A DNA stretch of 64,000 nucleotides from Hippopus hippopus (GCA_946811185.2 OX328098.1:45075650-45139649); one strand, 5' to 3'; positions 42,624 through 52,582 are shown, counted from the first letter of the stretch. A program made the numbers and translations. Notes: a model not told the origin generated them from the letters alone.

Positions 42624-42835
42624 ATAAACTGAAAAATGTAGTTTCATATGATTTTATTTTTAACAACGTGTTTTTCACACATAACAAAGGTGTACAAGCT
42701 ACAACACACTGTGCACCGGCAACAAATACGGGTACCAGGTTCGAAACAGAAGGTGGACGCCGATCTGAAGATAAAAGAGAAAGTACCGTGTAGTTCTAAA
42801 CACAATATTATAAAGTTTCACTTGACCTACTATAT

Positions 42836-43048
42836 TTAACCCTTATCCTGCTAAATAAATTAAATAAATCTTTCAAGCCGGGAGTAAAAACCCGATTGAT
42901 GATAGTTCAAATTTAATTTTTGGAGAAAAAAAATCCTCTTATCGGGCACTGAAGATCAAAGATCAGACTGCACGTTCTGTGCAGTCTGATCTTAATCTAT
43001 ACCGTCCGCAAAACGTCATTGGGTCGCTTTTTGCAGTCTAAGGGTTTA
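42836..43048 (-). mobile_element. HP2 element, TTAA at one end
   Basis: TTAACCCTTATCCTGCTAAA left end, core GATCAAAGATCAGACTGCAC and GTGCAGTCTGATCTTAATCT, right end CTAAGGGTTTATA. Confidence 0.8.
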
Positions 43049-43173
43049 TACTTGTAACGATATTTTTCACAAGATGTGTCAATACTGTCATAAAATTATT
43101 TTTTGCTTTTGTTCGTTTGTCTTTTAGGCTATGTAATTTGTTAATAGTTCTATGATCCTAACTTAATACTTAA

Positions 43174-43381
43174 GGGTAGGGCACCCTAATGCAGATACAT
43201 GTACCTGTAACATCGCCTTGCATTGCCGAAAAACGTACGGATTCGGCTAAGACTCGGGTAATCCGTAATCGATCGGCCGATAGATACTGGTTCCCTGCAT
43301 CGATTACGGATTACCCGAGTCTTTGCCGAATCCGTACGATGAAAGGCGATGTTATACGAATCCCATTAGGGTGCCCTATCC
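43174..43381. mobile_element. 208-bp palindromic MITE flanked by TTAA, copy 1
   Basis: GGGTAGGGCACCCTAATG and CATTAGGGTGCCCTATCC are the ends; TTAA lies at 43170-43173 and 43382-43385. Long arms include GTACGGATTCGGC and GCCGAATCCGTAC, and a central ATCGATCGGCCGAT stretch. A second copy is at 45004-45207. Confidence 0.85.
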
Positions 43382-43469
43382 TTAAAGTTCTATATAAATT
43401 CAATAAACATTATCACCTTAAAGTAATACACCATTTATTACGATTTCAAAGTTCGACGATCCGGATCAA

Positions 43470-43545
43470 AGTCTCGTATTATCGTTCTATTCAGTCCGAT
43501 CTTGATCTACATTATCCGCAAAAACAATAAAGTCGCGCTAAGTTG
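43470..43545 (-). mobile_element. HP2 remnant
   Basis: CAGTCCGATCTTGATCTACA and TTATCCGCAAAAACA match one half of the HP2 core and flank. Confidence 0.4.
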
Positions 43546-43660
43546 AATTTCATCATACGAATCGCATTTAATTTGTCGTCGGAAAACGCTTTTAATATTT
43601 TGATAAGCGGCTACAATTTTGTTTTCTGCCAAAGAGTTTTTTAAAGTCCTCAACAATGGT

Positions 43661-43896
43661 TTAACTCTTTACCAAACGACAAACTTTCATTTTTGACACG
43701 CCCAAATTGAAAGCCTTTGCAGACGACAACTCAAATGTGGCTAGAATGGTAAGAATTGTCTGTAGAAAGATAGAAAACATTGTGGGAAAAGGAGAAAATG
43801 CTGGTTACTAGCATTTTCTCCTTTTCCCATAATGTTCTTCACATGCATTTTGCCTTAGGGACGTTAAAACACGGGATTGTGTGATAAAATGTTTAA
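43661..43896 (+). mobile_element. HP1 hairpin MITE, 13 bp from a coding exon
   Basis: TTAACTCTTTACCAAACGAC left end, perfect-looking core around GCTGGTTACTAGC, right end GTGTGATAAAATGTTTAA. It abuts the splice donor of exon 43909-44015. Confidence 0.8.
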
Positions 43897-43911
43897 CACG
43901 TTACTCACCAG

Positions 43912-44015
43912 TTATTTCGAGAAGTTTCCATAGATAATGGTTGTAGATCCAGATCCGGATGAAGAGTTGAAGCCAGACAGGATGAAGAAAAGAAACAGGA
44001 AGAGGAGGGGTGCAA
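43912..44015 (-). CDS. Small secreted/membrane protein, minus-strand paralogue, coding exon 2
   Basis: Minus strand: poly-T tract ending TTTTCAG acceptor, two codon-completing bases, then APLLFLFLFFILSGFNSSSG and SGSTTIIYGNFSK, TAA at 43912-43914. After the stop comes CTG|GTGAGTAA, so the 3' UTR is itself spliced, as in the plus-strand paralogue. The hydrophobic run (about 12 residues) could be a membrane anchor or part of an amphipathic peptide. Joined in phase with 46184-46286, the product is 68 residues. The last 14 residues are nearly the same as in the paralogue at 54449. No known family is recognised. Confidence 0.75.
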
Positions 44016-44092
44016 CTGAAAAAAAAAAAAAAAATGTATAATTTGACTGTACTGTAACACTGTGAAATCTTTACCTAAATTCTAAACATATG

Positions 44093-44239
44093 AACCATGC
44101 TCTGTGAATAGATGATTTAGGGCATCTTCAAAATGTATCGACCCATGTCAGCCTGCGCAGTCCTCGAAGGCTGATATGGGTCGTAACTTTTTCCTGTTTG
44201 TCAAGTTTCTTCATTTCCAAGAACTAATCTACCTCAAAA
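44093..44239 (+). mobile_element. AP1 element, left half, split by a TTAA insertion
   Basis: GAACCATGCTCTGTGAATAG, CGACCCATGTCAGCCTGCGC and CTAATCTACCTCAAAA are AP1 left-half sequence. The right half resumes at 45212 after a 964-bp insertion. Confidence 0.7.
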
Positions 44240-44243
44240 TTAA

Positions 44244-44453
44244 GGTATACGGCCCCTAACTCTCATATTAAAAGACGGAAGCTGTCGAGATTGGCCAAAT
44301 AGCCTTTACAAAAACGTCGATGTCACACGATATTTACCGATGAGTTGGTGATTCGACGCCCCCTAACTCTTATATTAAAAGACGGAGATTGGCCAATTAG
44401 CCTTTACGAGAACGTCTATGTTTACCGATGAGTTAGGGGCCGTATAGCCTCAA
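44244..44453. repeat. Unit with inverted ends and an internal direct repeat
   Basis: GGCCCCTAACTC ends are inverted; inside, CTAACTCTCATATTAAAAGA...TTACCGATGAGTTGG is present twice (from 44254 and 44361). Confidence 0.65.
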
Positions 44454-44738
44454 TAATGAGACGCCACGGTGATTTTTTTTTTTTCATATTTGGACATTAA
44501 TTGTACACTGTACCGTCTCAAGTCCATCGTAAATTTTCCGGTATCAAAGATAGAGCGCTATACTGACTTTCTGTTTCGTCGGTTTAATCTGTATTGCAGC
44601 GAAATGCAATTAACTTTTAGTAACAAACATGGCCAAAGACAAATTATCAAACCTTTTATTAGGCTACATAAAAAGCTTGTAGAAGTCGTTTATAACATGT
44701 AAATCTCGGAAAAATCACTGACGAAATTTATCGTGCGT

Positions 44739-44986
44739 GGCGGCCATTTTGTGTGTTTTCGGGAACGAAAACAACTCGAGTATCAGACGAAATGCACGGT
44801 TTTCTCGTATGTTCAGTGTTTAAATTGAAAATATTTGTATTTCAAACGAAGGGTTATTAAATACGCAACCAACAGGTATGTTTAAATCCTAGTTTTGTGC
44901 TCTATTTGCGAAATTGCGCGCAAAATCTGTGCGGAGCTTTTAACTGATTTTGTCTTGATCGCCTTTGGGGACAGTTATTTGTACTA
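44739..44986 (+). repeat. Dispersed repeat, copy 2 (copy 1 at 674-1088)
   Basis: Matches 674-1088 from GGCGGCCATTTTGTG to GTTATTTGTACTA but lacks the 104-bp palindromic insertion, showing GTTCAGTG only once at 44811-44818. Confidence 0.75.
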
Positions 44987-45003
44987 AGGGCCGTAGACCT
45001 TAT

Positions 45004-45207
45004 GGATAGGGCACCATAATGCGGGTTCCTGAAACATCGCCTTTCATCGCCGAAAAACGTACTGATTCGGCTAAGACCTCGGGGCAATCCGTAATCGATC
45101 GGCCGATAGATGCTGGTTCCCCGCATCAATTACGGATTATCCGAGTCTTAGCTGAATCCGTTCGATGAAAGGCAATGTTACACGAATCCCATAAGGGTGC
45201 CCTATCC
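45004..45207. mobile_element. 204-bp palindromic MITE, copy 2
   Basis: GGATAGGGCACCATAATGCG to AAGGGTGCCCTATCC, homologous throughout to 43174-43381. TTAA follows at 45208; the left flank lacks TTAA here. Confidence 0.8.
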
Positions 45208-45211
45208 TTAA

Positions 45212-45330
45212 GTCAGTCGTTAGACTAAATGGATTTTATTGATAATTAATTATGTGATGACTTGTTGGTATAATTCATCACAGACTGAATTCACCGAACT
45301 CCCATTGTTCAGAACATGGCTCATGTTTTT
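45212..45330 (+). mobile_element. AP1 element, right half
   Basis: GTCAGTCGTTAGACTAAATG, AATTATGTGATGACTTGTTG and CAGAACATGGCTCATG complete the AP1 copy begun at 44093. Confidence 0.65.
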
Positions 45331-45685
45331 TCTACATCGATTGAGAAGCAAGCCTTTTCAAGTTATACTAATGTCTGTCGTTTCGGCTTCCTGGATACCA
45401 CACCATAACACGCGCCGAATGTTTTGGCCAATACACAGTCCCAAAATTGACAGCTATTCCCGGTAATCGACCTTGGGACCTTATTGTTGCGCTGCCGACG
45501 CAACTTCTCGAGACCACGGACACCATAACACTTTACCTAACCTAGGTCCAGTCGGGCGCAGACTCCTTTCACTTTCTCTAGATCTTCGGCAAAACTGTTA
45601 ATCGATGCTGTAGTTCCTCGTATCATTGTTAACAAAGTGACATCCAAATATACAAAAGGGAAATTGGCCGAACTAGAACCCAGGC
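45331..45685. other. No gene recognised
   Basis: Inside the long intron of the minus-strand small-protein gene; no repeat identified. Confidence 0.4.
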
Positions 45686-45885
45686 TACTCTTTCCAAAAC
45701 CATCCATTCTTTTAAAGAGCCTTAACAGAAAGACTGTCTTAAAACGTTATTGGAAAAGGAGAAAATACGGGTAACAAGTAGTTTCTCCTTTTCCCACAAT
45801 GTTTTCCATTATTTAAGGACGAATTCCATCATTTTTGCCGTATTTACTTTTTCGCCTAACGTTTTGCCGTCTGGTACAGAATTAA
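45686..45885 (-). mobile_element. HP1 hairpin MITE
   Basis: ACTCTTTCCAAAACCATCC left end; TTGGAAAAGGAGAAAATACG core; TTAA at 45882. Confidence 0.65.
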
Positions 45886-46070
45886 CTCTTTATCAGACAG
45901 CAAAATTTGACACTTGTCCAATTTGACAGCATCTGCAGACCACAAATCAAATGTGTCTCAAATGTTGGAATTCGGTTTTCAAAAGGACAGTAATTATTGT
46001 GGGCGGAGGGAAAATGCTAGATATCAGCATTTTCTTCTTTTCCCACAATGTTTTCAAATACCTTCTTCCT
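45882..46070 (+). mobile_element. HP1 hairpin MITE sharing TTAA with its neighbour
   Basis: TTAACTCTTTATCAGACAGC left end directly abuts the preceding copy; core GCTAGATATCAGCATTTTCT; right end cut by a SINE fragment. Confidence 0.65.
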
Positions 46071-46077
46071 GAAATTT

Positions 46078-46160
46078 GCCTCAACCGGGTATCGAATTCG
46101 CAAATACCAGGTCACGAGTCAGATAAGCTAACCACTGAGCTATCCAGGCGGGCAACAAAG
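46078..46160 (-). mobile_element. SINE tRNA-like head fragment
   Basis: Minus strand reads GATAGCTCAGTGGTTAGCTT and later GAATTCGATACC, an A-box/B-box pair. The body is missing. Confidence 0.5.
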
Positions 46161-46183
46161 AAGTAAAAAAAAAGAGCACTTAC

Positions 46184-46286
46184 TAGCTCCAAAGCCGCCT
46201 CCTGCTCCACCAACAGTTCCAAACTGGGCCGTGGCGAGGCCGAGTACACAGATAAAAGCGAGAGCAAAGAAAGCTACAGTCTTCAT
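46184..46286 (-). CDS. Small secreted/membrane protein, minus-strand paralogue, coding exon 1
   Basis: Minus strand: TTCCTTTTAG acceptor (46300-46301), GCA before ATG at 46286, then MKTVAFFALAFICVLGLATA, a typical signal peptide with likely cleavage after ATA, then QFGTVGGAGGGFGA and an A|GTAAGT donor. The single leftover base joins in phase with exon 43912-44015 across a 2.2-kb intron. The product should be exported or membrane-bound. Together with the paralogue at 52932 this is a small gene family with conserved exon structure; function is unknown (antimicrobial, matrix or signalling peptide are all possible). Confidence 0.75.
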
Positions 46287-46326
46287 TGCGGAAAAAGTTC
46301 TAAAAGGAAAAAAAAAAATAAATACT

Positions 46327-46470
46327 ATTTGACCCTCTGCGAAACAGACAGGGAGGCAAAGGGTTTAAAAATATTATCGGATAAGTAGAAAATGCTAGTA
46401 AATAAGATTTTCTCCTTTTTTCCGCAATGTCTTCTATTCGTTCGTTGACCAATTAGATTAGTTTCAGCTA
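46327..46470 (-). mobile_element. HP1 remnant
   Basis: GGATAAGTAGAAAATGCTAG and AGATTTTCTCCTTTTTTCCG retain the core; ends decayed. Confidence 0.5.
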
Positions 46471-46473
46471 CAT

Positions 46474-46682
46474 TCAACCCTTAGACTGCTAAGCGCGACT
46501 CAGTGACCTTTTGTGGATAGTGTAGATTAAAATCGGACTACACAGAACGTGCACTCTGATCTTGGATCTACACTGCCCGATACCGATATATTTTCCCCAA
46601 AATAAACCTTTGAAATAGCAACGTTTGGGTCTTTCCTATTTCCTTGAAGTTTCATTTTATTTACTTGCAGGTAAGGACTTAA
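46474..46682 (+). mobile_element. HP2 element
   Basis: CAACCCTTAGACTGCTAAGC left end, TAGATTAAAATCGGACTACA core, right end TTACTTGCAGGTAAGGACTTAA. Confidence 0.75.
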
Positions 46683-46694
46683 CTTGTCGTCTGC

Positions 46695-46945
46695 GTAACC
46701 CATTACCACACAGTCCCGTGTTTTAACGACCCTGGAGAATTAGATTTTTGAAAACATTGTGAGAAAAGGAGAAAATGCTGGTAACCAGCATTTTCTCCTT
46801 TTCCCACAATGTTTTCTAACCTGTCAGAAACAAATTCCATTCTTTGAACCACATTTAATTTGTCGTCTGCAATTGCTTTCCATTTTGATCAATCTCAAAT
46901 ACTATAAATGCTTTGGACGAGTCTAAAATTCTGTCGTAAAAAGAA
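46695..46945 (-). mobile_element. HP1 hairpin MITE, well preserved
   Basis: AACCCATTACCACACAGTCC left end and a nearly perfect core with GAAAAGGAGAAAATGCTGGT; right end CTGTCGTAAAAAG. Confidence 0.8.
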
Positions 46946-47714
46946 TAAGTAAAAAGTCCAAGTAATTTTTACGATTAATACAGTTAAAAGAAAAAGTAGC
47001 ATTTTTTTTTTAAATTGAAATGAATGCTATTATTTCAGACGCATGCACCATTCATACAGATATTTTGTTAAAATGAGACAATTACCATGTAGATACTTTT
47101 AACATTAGAGAAGAAATGTAAATTGTTTCATATCACTCTCTGTCTGTCTGTCTGTCTGTCTGTATGTTTGTTTGTCTTTCTCTCTCTAAACTAATCACAT
47201 GCCTCGATCAAAGCAACTGATTCTACCTAGCGACATCAAAATTATAAAACCGGTGCCATCTACATATTTTCTAATCTTAGATGGTCATATATTTTTTTTG
47301 AAAAATCACAAAGCTATTGCTTGTAAAAGAAACTGCTCCTTTGGACACAGTGTTTTTCAAACGTTCCTACCACAGGAATTTAAACATCGTGTTGGTGTGG
47401 TAGCTACTTAAAGGCTTTAAAACATCCTTGTGAGATATGAACTGAATTTTAATAAATGAAACTGTGCCTGTAAAAGAGTGTGAAAACATCAGAAAGAACT
47501 CTTGACCTAAAGAACAATTTCTCATTAGCTCGATTGTTTTAGAAAATAGCCTGCTTGCTCAAAATCTAAAACAGCTGTCTGCAGTTGGCAGGCATGTTAT
47601 TATTACTTTTTTTTCTTCTCAACTTTATATTTGATAGTTGTAGCTCTTTATATTTACAAACACAAATATGATTTGAAAATGGGAAATATTCATAGAAATT
47701 GAAAGAAACACAGT
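46946..47714. other. Intron sequence with a CTGT microsatellite
   Basis: CTGTCTGTCTGTCTGTCTGT at 47141-47165. No exon recognised; a 70-codon frame at 47199 has no support. Confidence 0.4.
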
Positions 47715-47723
47715 GTTACTTAC

Positions 47724-47776
47724 ATTGACTGTCCGTATTAGATAGTGACCCTACAAAACAGCTGCGTACTTATATA
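47724..47776 (-). promoter_or_regulatory. TATA promoter and noncoding exon 1 of the minus-strand small-protein gene
   Basis: On the minus strand TATATAAG (47769-47776) precedes, by about 45 bp, a CAAT|GTAAGTAAC donor whose last exon base is 47724. Initiation would fall near 47740. The plus-strand paralogue has the same layout. Confidence 0.55.
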
Positions 47777-47817
47777 CTGGACGTCTAGGCCGGTTATTTA
47801 ACACACCCTAACAGTAC

Positions 47818-48028
47818 TTAACCCTTGTCCTGCTCATTAACTAAAATGAAAATTTCAATTCGATAGTAAAAACCTAAATATTGCCATTTCAAAGTTATGT
47901 TTTGGGTAATAATTTCTCCTTATCAGACAGTGTAGATCAAAGATCAGACGGCAGGTTCTGTGCAGTCTGATCTTGATCTACACTGCAAGCAAATGGTCAG
48001 TGAGTCGCGCTTAGCACCTAAGGGTTAA
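47818..48028 (-). mobile_element. HP2 element, complete with TTAA at both ends
   Basis: TTAACCCTTGTCCTGCTCAT to GCTTAGCACCTAAGGGTTAA; TTAA at 47818-47821 and 48025-48028. Core GTGTAGATCAAAGATCAGAC with its reverse complement. It sits just upstream of the TATA box. Confidence 0.85.
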
Positions 48029-48529
48029 CTTCACGTCAAATAATCAGGGTAGGTTAGGTCCGCGTATATGTCGCTGGTCATGTCGAAAAAACCTTTGGGA
48101 GAAAATCCAATTTTTTTTTACTTATGCTAAATGATGGCATATTTTCTGAAAAAAAAGAGAAAAAAACGCGTCTGTTTACCTTTTCAAGATAACTGTGTGT
48201 GAAATATTGTACATAAGGATCCCCCCTCTCACTGTATGTCTACATAGCAACTGCCAAACTAAATAAATTTAAATAGGAGAAAAAGAAAAAACTTTTTTGA
48301 AAAAGGTCAAATAACCATGTATAGATCTTGACGTCTGAAACATAAATTATCAATCACTATTTGTTTTATTTTTTGTTTGTTTCTCTGTTTCTTACTTTCT
48401 CTATTCCTTTCCTCTTTCTTTGTTGCGTTTATTTGTTTGTTTAGTCCATTTTCAAAGTAAATGTATATTGCATACATTATCTGTAAAGTCATCAAGAGCC
48501 TTTTTTCCAAGTAAGAAAAATAGACTACT
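48029..48529. other. No gene recognised
   Basis: AT-rich intergenic sequence between the two divergent promoters; GAAAAAAAAGAG-type runs only. Confidence 0.4.
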
Positions 48530-48714
48530 CAAAGTTAAAAGCAGCTGAGGATGACATAACCGCATTTGGTACAAATAAACTGATTGAGGAGGATCTCGCT
48601 GAAGGGGTGGAAAACATTGTGGAAAAAGGAGAAAATGCTGGTTACCAGCATTTTCTCCTTATTCCACAATGGTTTTGGAAGACTCCCCTCTCGGGTATTG
48701 TTTGGTAAAGGGTT
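48530..48714 (+). mobile_element. HP1 hairpin MITE
   Basis: AAACATTGTGGAAAAAGGAG core with a perfect AATGCTGGTTACCAGCATTT centre; right end TTTGGTAAAGGGTT; left end decayed. Confidence 0.75.
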
Positions 48715-48997
48715 CATTTTTCACCCTTAGCTGAACCTTGATGAAGAAAAAATTTTGATCAAAGTTCAAAATAAGCAGTTTTTTTTACTGCCTGACCTCG
48801 ATCTAAATATGTTTGCATTGCGTTGCGCTTAGCAGCTAAGAGAGTTTTAAAGTAACACCACAAAATAGCGCTCGGCAGCCAGAGGATAAAGCCGTCACAT
48901 ATGCCTTAATTGAAAAAAAGAACATAGATTTCGTTAATACATCACTCTTCGATATGGAACTAAATCAACATATAGCCGTTTCGAAGGGACCGGACAA

Positions 48998-49225
48998 TTG
49001 ACTGAATGGTGGTGTTGTACGCAGCTTTTAACATTATTTCAGTCATATCACGGCGACAGCTCACATTTTCATGTATTTCCTGGGTTTCATCAGTACTAGG
49101 CTAGGTCTCTGAAGTGGCTTGCCCAAGGACGTTCCCACAAAAAACCCAGCGGATCAGGTGGGGCTCGAACTCGGGGCCTCCAGGTCACGAGTCCTTTACT
49201 TTACCACTGAGCCACGGAGGACAGA
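48998..49225 (-). mobile_element. tRNA-derived SINE (antisense), full length
   Basis: Minus strand: GTGGCTCAGTGGTAAAGTAA (A-box), CCCGAGTTCGAGCCCC (B-box), body CCTAGCCTAGTACTGATGAA, tail ATGTTAAAAGCTGCGTAC-like sequence. Same family as 57668-57882. Confidence 0.75.
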
Positions 49226-49432
49226 CACCGGGGACCGGACAAGGATCAGCATGCAATGATGTTCATATTTTATGGGTCAAGCCCGGAACAACTTCTTGAG
49301 GATACTTACTTGGTTTGGGGGGAGGGGGCAGGGTTTCCTTTGGACATAATTCCTCAGGAATTATTTTTTCGACTAAGATAAGGATAAACTGACGTCTGAC
49401 GTTCATGTTCTCAGAGACATGCATAAAATGAA

Positions 49433-49652
49433 TAAGCCACGCTGTGGCAAGAGGAGGCTTAACGCAACTCCGTGATGCATGATACCAAACAAGTCATCAC
49501 ATCACATGAAAATGGACCCATAAAATCTATTTGTCTAACAATCAACTGAATCATGAGGTAGACTGGTCCTTTTGACATGAAGAAAATTAACCTATAGCAA
49601 AAAGTATCGGTCCAGGTCAGCCTGCGCATTTCAAAGAGCATGGCTCATTAAT
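49433..49652 (-). mobile_element. AP1 palindromic element
   Basis: AGCCACGCTGTGGCAAGAGG left end, CCAAACAAGTCATCACATCA, GTCCAGGTCAGCCTGCGCAT and GAGCATGGCTCATT right end. Confidence 0.7.
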
Positions 49653-49837
49653 TCAAATTTACTTTCTGAGGGGTGGAAAGGGGAAGGAAGGAGGGGTCCT
49701 TAGACATTATTCCCCGGGAATTATTTTTCCAGTATGTTGAAGATCTAAGCGGTCTGAGAGGTAGACGTAAAGTTATTCATGAAAACCGTAATTGTTTCAT
49801 ATTTGATGTTTGACGAGGTCGCAATCAACCATTACCT

Positions 49838-50034
49838 AGGCGCCACTCAAGGATCTTTTGCGGACAGTGCAGATCGAGATCAGACTGCACAGAACATGCA
49901 GTCTGATCTTGTGCCCACACTGTCCAATGTGGTGATATTTTTCCCCCAACAAATAACTTTGAAATAGCAATCTTTGAATTATTACTATCGGCAGGAAATA
50001 TTAATTTTATTTATTTAGCAGGTTGAGGATTAAA
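49838..50034 (+). mobile_element. HP2 element
   Basis: AGATCGAGATCAGACTGCAC and GCAGTCTGATCTTGTGCCCA form the core; right end TTAGCAGGTTGAGGATTAAA. Confidence 0.75.
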
Positions 50035-50134
50035 ACGCGTTTTGGTTCCATGAATTTTCCGGACTGTACGTACTTGCATACGTGTGTATACCTAGGCAGA
50101 TCCTCGACTCTGTCAATTCAGTAATCAATGCCTG

Positions 50135-50300
50135 GGCACTTATTCTCCAACCATGCTTAAGAACGTTCTTGTTCTTATTATCGAGAATTTTCTAAAAGTG
50201 AAAGTAGCACAAGTTCTGATTGGCTGAACCTTTGGGTTAGCCCATATGAAGAGAATAAGACAAGAAGATTTCTTAAGAATGGTTGGTGAATACGTACCCT
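50135..50300. mobile_element. DP1 palindromic element, copy 1
   Basis: TTATTCTCCAACCATGCTTA and TTAAGAATGGTTGGTGAATA ends, centre CTGATTGGCTGAACC. Family of near-palindromes with GATTGGCTAAACC-type centres. Confidence 0.65.
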
Positions 50301-50332
50301 AGATCTCATGATTTTTGAGAAATTAGGGTCAG

Positions 50333-50526
50333 TAAATTCACTAACCATTCTTTAAAAAAAATCTCAGTCTTATTCTCCAAGATTTTCAACACTTGAAAGT
50401 AACACAACTTCTGATTGGAAAAAGCAAATGTTTTGGCCAATCAAAAGTTGTGTTACTTTCAAATTTAGAAAATTCTGGAGAATAAGTCTGAGAACGTTCT
50501 CAAGAATGGTTGATGAATACGGACCC
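50333..50526. mobile_element. DP1 palindromic element, copy 2
   Basis: ATTCACTAACCATTCTTTAA to AAGAATGGTTGATGAATACG; centre TTTTGGCCAATCAAAAGTTG. Arms of about 90 bp. Confidence 0.7.
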
Positions 50527-50534
50527 ACGGTTTT

Positions 50535-50705
50535 GGACCATTAGGCTGCTCAGCGCTGCTCAGTGCTGTTACGGACACTGTAGATTAAGACCAGACCGCA
50601 CAGAACGGTGAGATTTTTTTTTCCAGCACAAGGAACTTTAAATTCGTAAAACTTGGGTGTTTACATTTTTCACTTGATCTATCTTGCAGTTTAAGCGTTT
50701 TAATC
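50535..50705 (+). mobile_element. HP2 element, truncated
   Basis: TTAGGCTGCTCAGCGCTGCT left end and TGTAGATTAAGACCAGACCG left core arm; right core arm missing. Confidence 0.55.
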
Positions 50706-50737
50706 TTACTGCCTTGGTACATAAGCATGAAACAGTG

Positions 50738-50974
50738 TTAAGCCTTCACTAAAACAAAGTCCTGTTTTCACTACACTAAGATAAAAAAAAAATACCTATT
50801 GAAAACATCGTGGAAAAAGGAGAAAATGCTGGTAACCAGCATTTTCTCCTTTTTCCACAATGTTTTCTACCATTTCAAGAATAAATTTCATCATTTGAGC
50901 CACATTTAATTTGTCGTCTGCAAATGCTCTCAAGTTTGGTAAGTCTGCAATATTGTCGTCTGGTTAAGAGTTGA
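50738..50974 (-). mobile_element. HP1 hairpin MITE, well preserved
   Basis: TTAAGCCTTCACTAAAACAA left end, core GGAAAAAGGAGAAAATGCTG with a perfect opposite arm, right end TCTGGTTAAGAGTT. Confidence 0.8.
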
Positions 50975-51084
50975 CTGCATGCTAAATCAAAAGAAAACTT
51001 CCTAAGTAAAGTATGGTTAGTTTACACCAAAATTCCGTCACGTATATTTAGCATCAGAATGCAATTTTCTTTCGTTCATTTATA

Positions 51085-51180
51085 CTTGAGCCGAGAGTGT
51101 AAGTATAATCAGACTGCACGTATTTGCAGACTGGTCTTTGTCTGCACTCACCGCAAAACACATCCGTAGTCAATGGAAAT
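51085..51180 (+). mobile_element. HP2 remnant
   Basis: GTGTAAGTATAATCAGACTG and ACTGGTCTTTGTCTGCACTC are a decayed HP2 core. Confidence 0.4.
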
Positions 51181-51527
51181 GTATCGAATTTTTTAGCGAA
51201 CGAATGAATGAATGTTGCTTTATGGCTCATCGGCAGCTCTGGTCGTTATGCGTATATATGCATTAAAAGTTGACAAAGTGCAGTTTTTGTGCTTGGAAAA
51301 ATTTGAACAAAATGACAATAGTAAAAAGTGTTAATTAAAGAAGGATTTTGTGTAATCTTAATCTGTACAATAGTCATTATTGTGTGGCAGGGCATATTAA
51401 TCTACTCTACAGTTTAAAATAAAAAAGTTAAAACTGTGAACAGTAACCTATATATAGCTGTATGAATTAAGAAGGATTACGTGTAGAATCTTGATATGCG
51501 TAAAATACATTTTTTTTTTTGTATTTT

Positions 51528-51738
51528 TTAACCCTTGGGCTGCTAAGAGCGACTCATTGACCTTTTGCTGACAGCGTAGATCAAGATCAGAATGCACAGA
51601 ACGTGCAGTCTGATCTTGCATTTACATTGTCCGATAAGGAGATATATTTCCTCCAAAATACTTTTCAAACAACAATATTTGGGTTTTTACAATCGGCTTG
51701 AAAGCTTCATTTCTTGTATTTAGCAGGATAAGTTTTAA
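51528..51738 (+). mobile_element. HP2 element, TTAA-flanked
   Basis: TTAACCCTTGGGCTGCTAAG to TTAGCAGGATAAGTTTTAA; core TAGATCAAGATCAGAATGCA and TGCAGTCTGATCTTGCATTT. Confidence 0.8.
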
Positions 51739-51794
51739 TAAGTGAAACATGATCTAGACACTGCAATGACCTCGTTATACTAACCAGCATATTC

Positions 51795-51875
51795 AAACAT
51801 TATTGTCGTACTATGCAGATCCAAATTCAGACCATAAGTTTATTTCAGTCTGATCATGATCTGCACCATCGGTAA
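51795..51875 (+). mobile_element. HP2 remnant
   Basis: TATGCAGATCCAAATTCAGA and CAGTCTGATCATGATCTGCA retain the palindrome. Confidence 0.45.
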
Positions 51876-52086
51876 TTTCAATTAAGTTGCTCATGGCATA
51901 ATGTAGGGTGAAGTCGAATACACAACTGTCATCAAACTTTGACCGTTGACAAGCAAGCTGTTTAATATTATCTAACATTGCAAGGGCTGCGACGGTCATC
52001 TTGTAACCCTCGTGAAGCGCTTCCGTATCGCCGGAAGCGTTGTCTACCCGGAAATATAGACGCCATGTTGGATTTGCGAACGAGAC

Positions 52087-52146
52087 GTATAAAAACCCGT
52101 GCAGCACGTCTGATTTTCACTTCTGTCTTGGAAAGTCATCAGCTAA
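52087..52146 (+). promoter_or_regulatory. TATA promoter and noncoding exon 1 of the plus-strand small-protein gene
   Basis: GTATAAAAAC at 52087-52096, then about 20 bp to a likely start near 52117, then a short exon ending AGCTAA|GTAAGTAC at 52146. Ets-like CCGGAAG and CCGGAAA lie at 52031 and 52049. The arrangement copies that at 47.7 kb on the other strand. Confidence 0.6.
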
Positions 52147-52328
52147 GTAAGTACAATTTTGAGTAGAAAGTTTTCTTTTTATCTACAGCACAGATATTGT
52201 ACACTTAATTACTTTTATTTAGTTTAAAAGCAATTTTCTTTTAACCATATTTGAACTGTCTTTATTTACTGAGATATTTGATTTAAAACTAGGAATACGT
52301 AACTCAGTCTGAACAAGATTTTAATATT

Positions 52329-52549
52329 TTAACCTTATACCACACAATACATAGTTTTAACGATCGTGAGGTAGAAGACTCTAGAAAACATTGTGGGAAA
52401 ACCAGAAATTGCTGGTAAGTAGCATTTTCTGCTTTCCCGGCAACGTTTTCTACCCATTCAAAGAGAAATTATGTGATTTGAGCAACATTAATTTTGTCGT
52501 CTGCAAATGCTTTTAGTTTGGAAAAGCCTAAAATTTCGTAGTTTGTTAA
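52329..52549 (-). mobile_element. HP1 hairpin MITE, TTAA-flanked, intron 1
   Basis: TTAACCTTATACCACACAAT to GTAGTTTGTTAA; core AAAACATTGTGGGAAAACCA with decayed palindrome. Confidence 0.7.
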
Positions 52550-52582
52550 AAGCCTTTACTGTTTACTCACTGGACCCTTAGA

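Larger units (their letters stand above)
44244..45207. mobile_element. Composite insertion flanked by TTAA inside an AP1 element
   Basis: TTAA at 44240-44243 and 45208-45211. Inside, in order: a 210-bp unit with inverted ends GGTATACGGCCCCTAACTC and GAGTTAGGGGCCGTATAGCC (44244-44453), about 280 bp of unrecognised sequence, the dispersed repeat shared with 674-1088, and a palindromic MITE (45004-45207). Removing it and one TTAA restores the expected AP1 sequence. Confidence 0.65.

Noticed and set aside
44902..45129. 75-codon minus-strand ORF
   Set aside because: Lies across a palindromic MITE and a dispersed repeat.
49141..49225. tRNA gene on the minus strand
   Set aside because: tRNA-like head of a SINE; the same head plus body occurs at 57668-57882.
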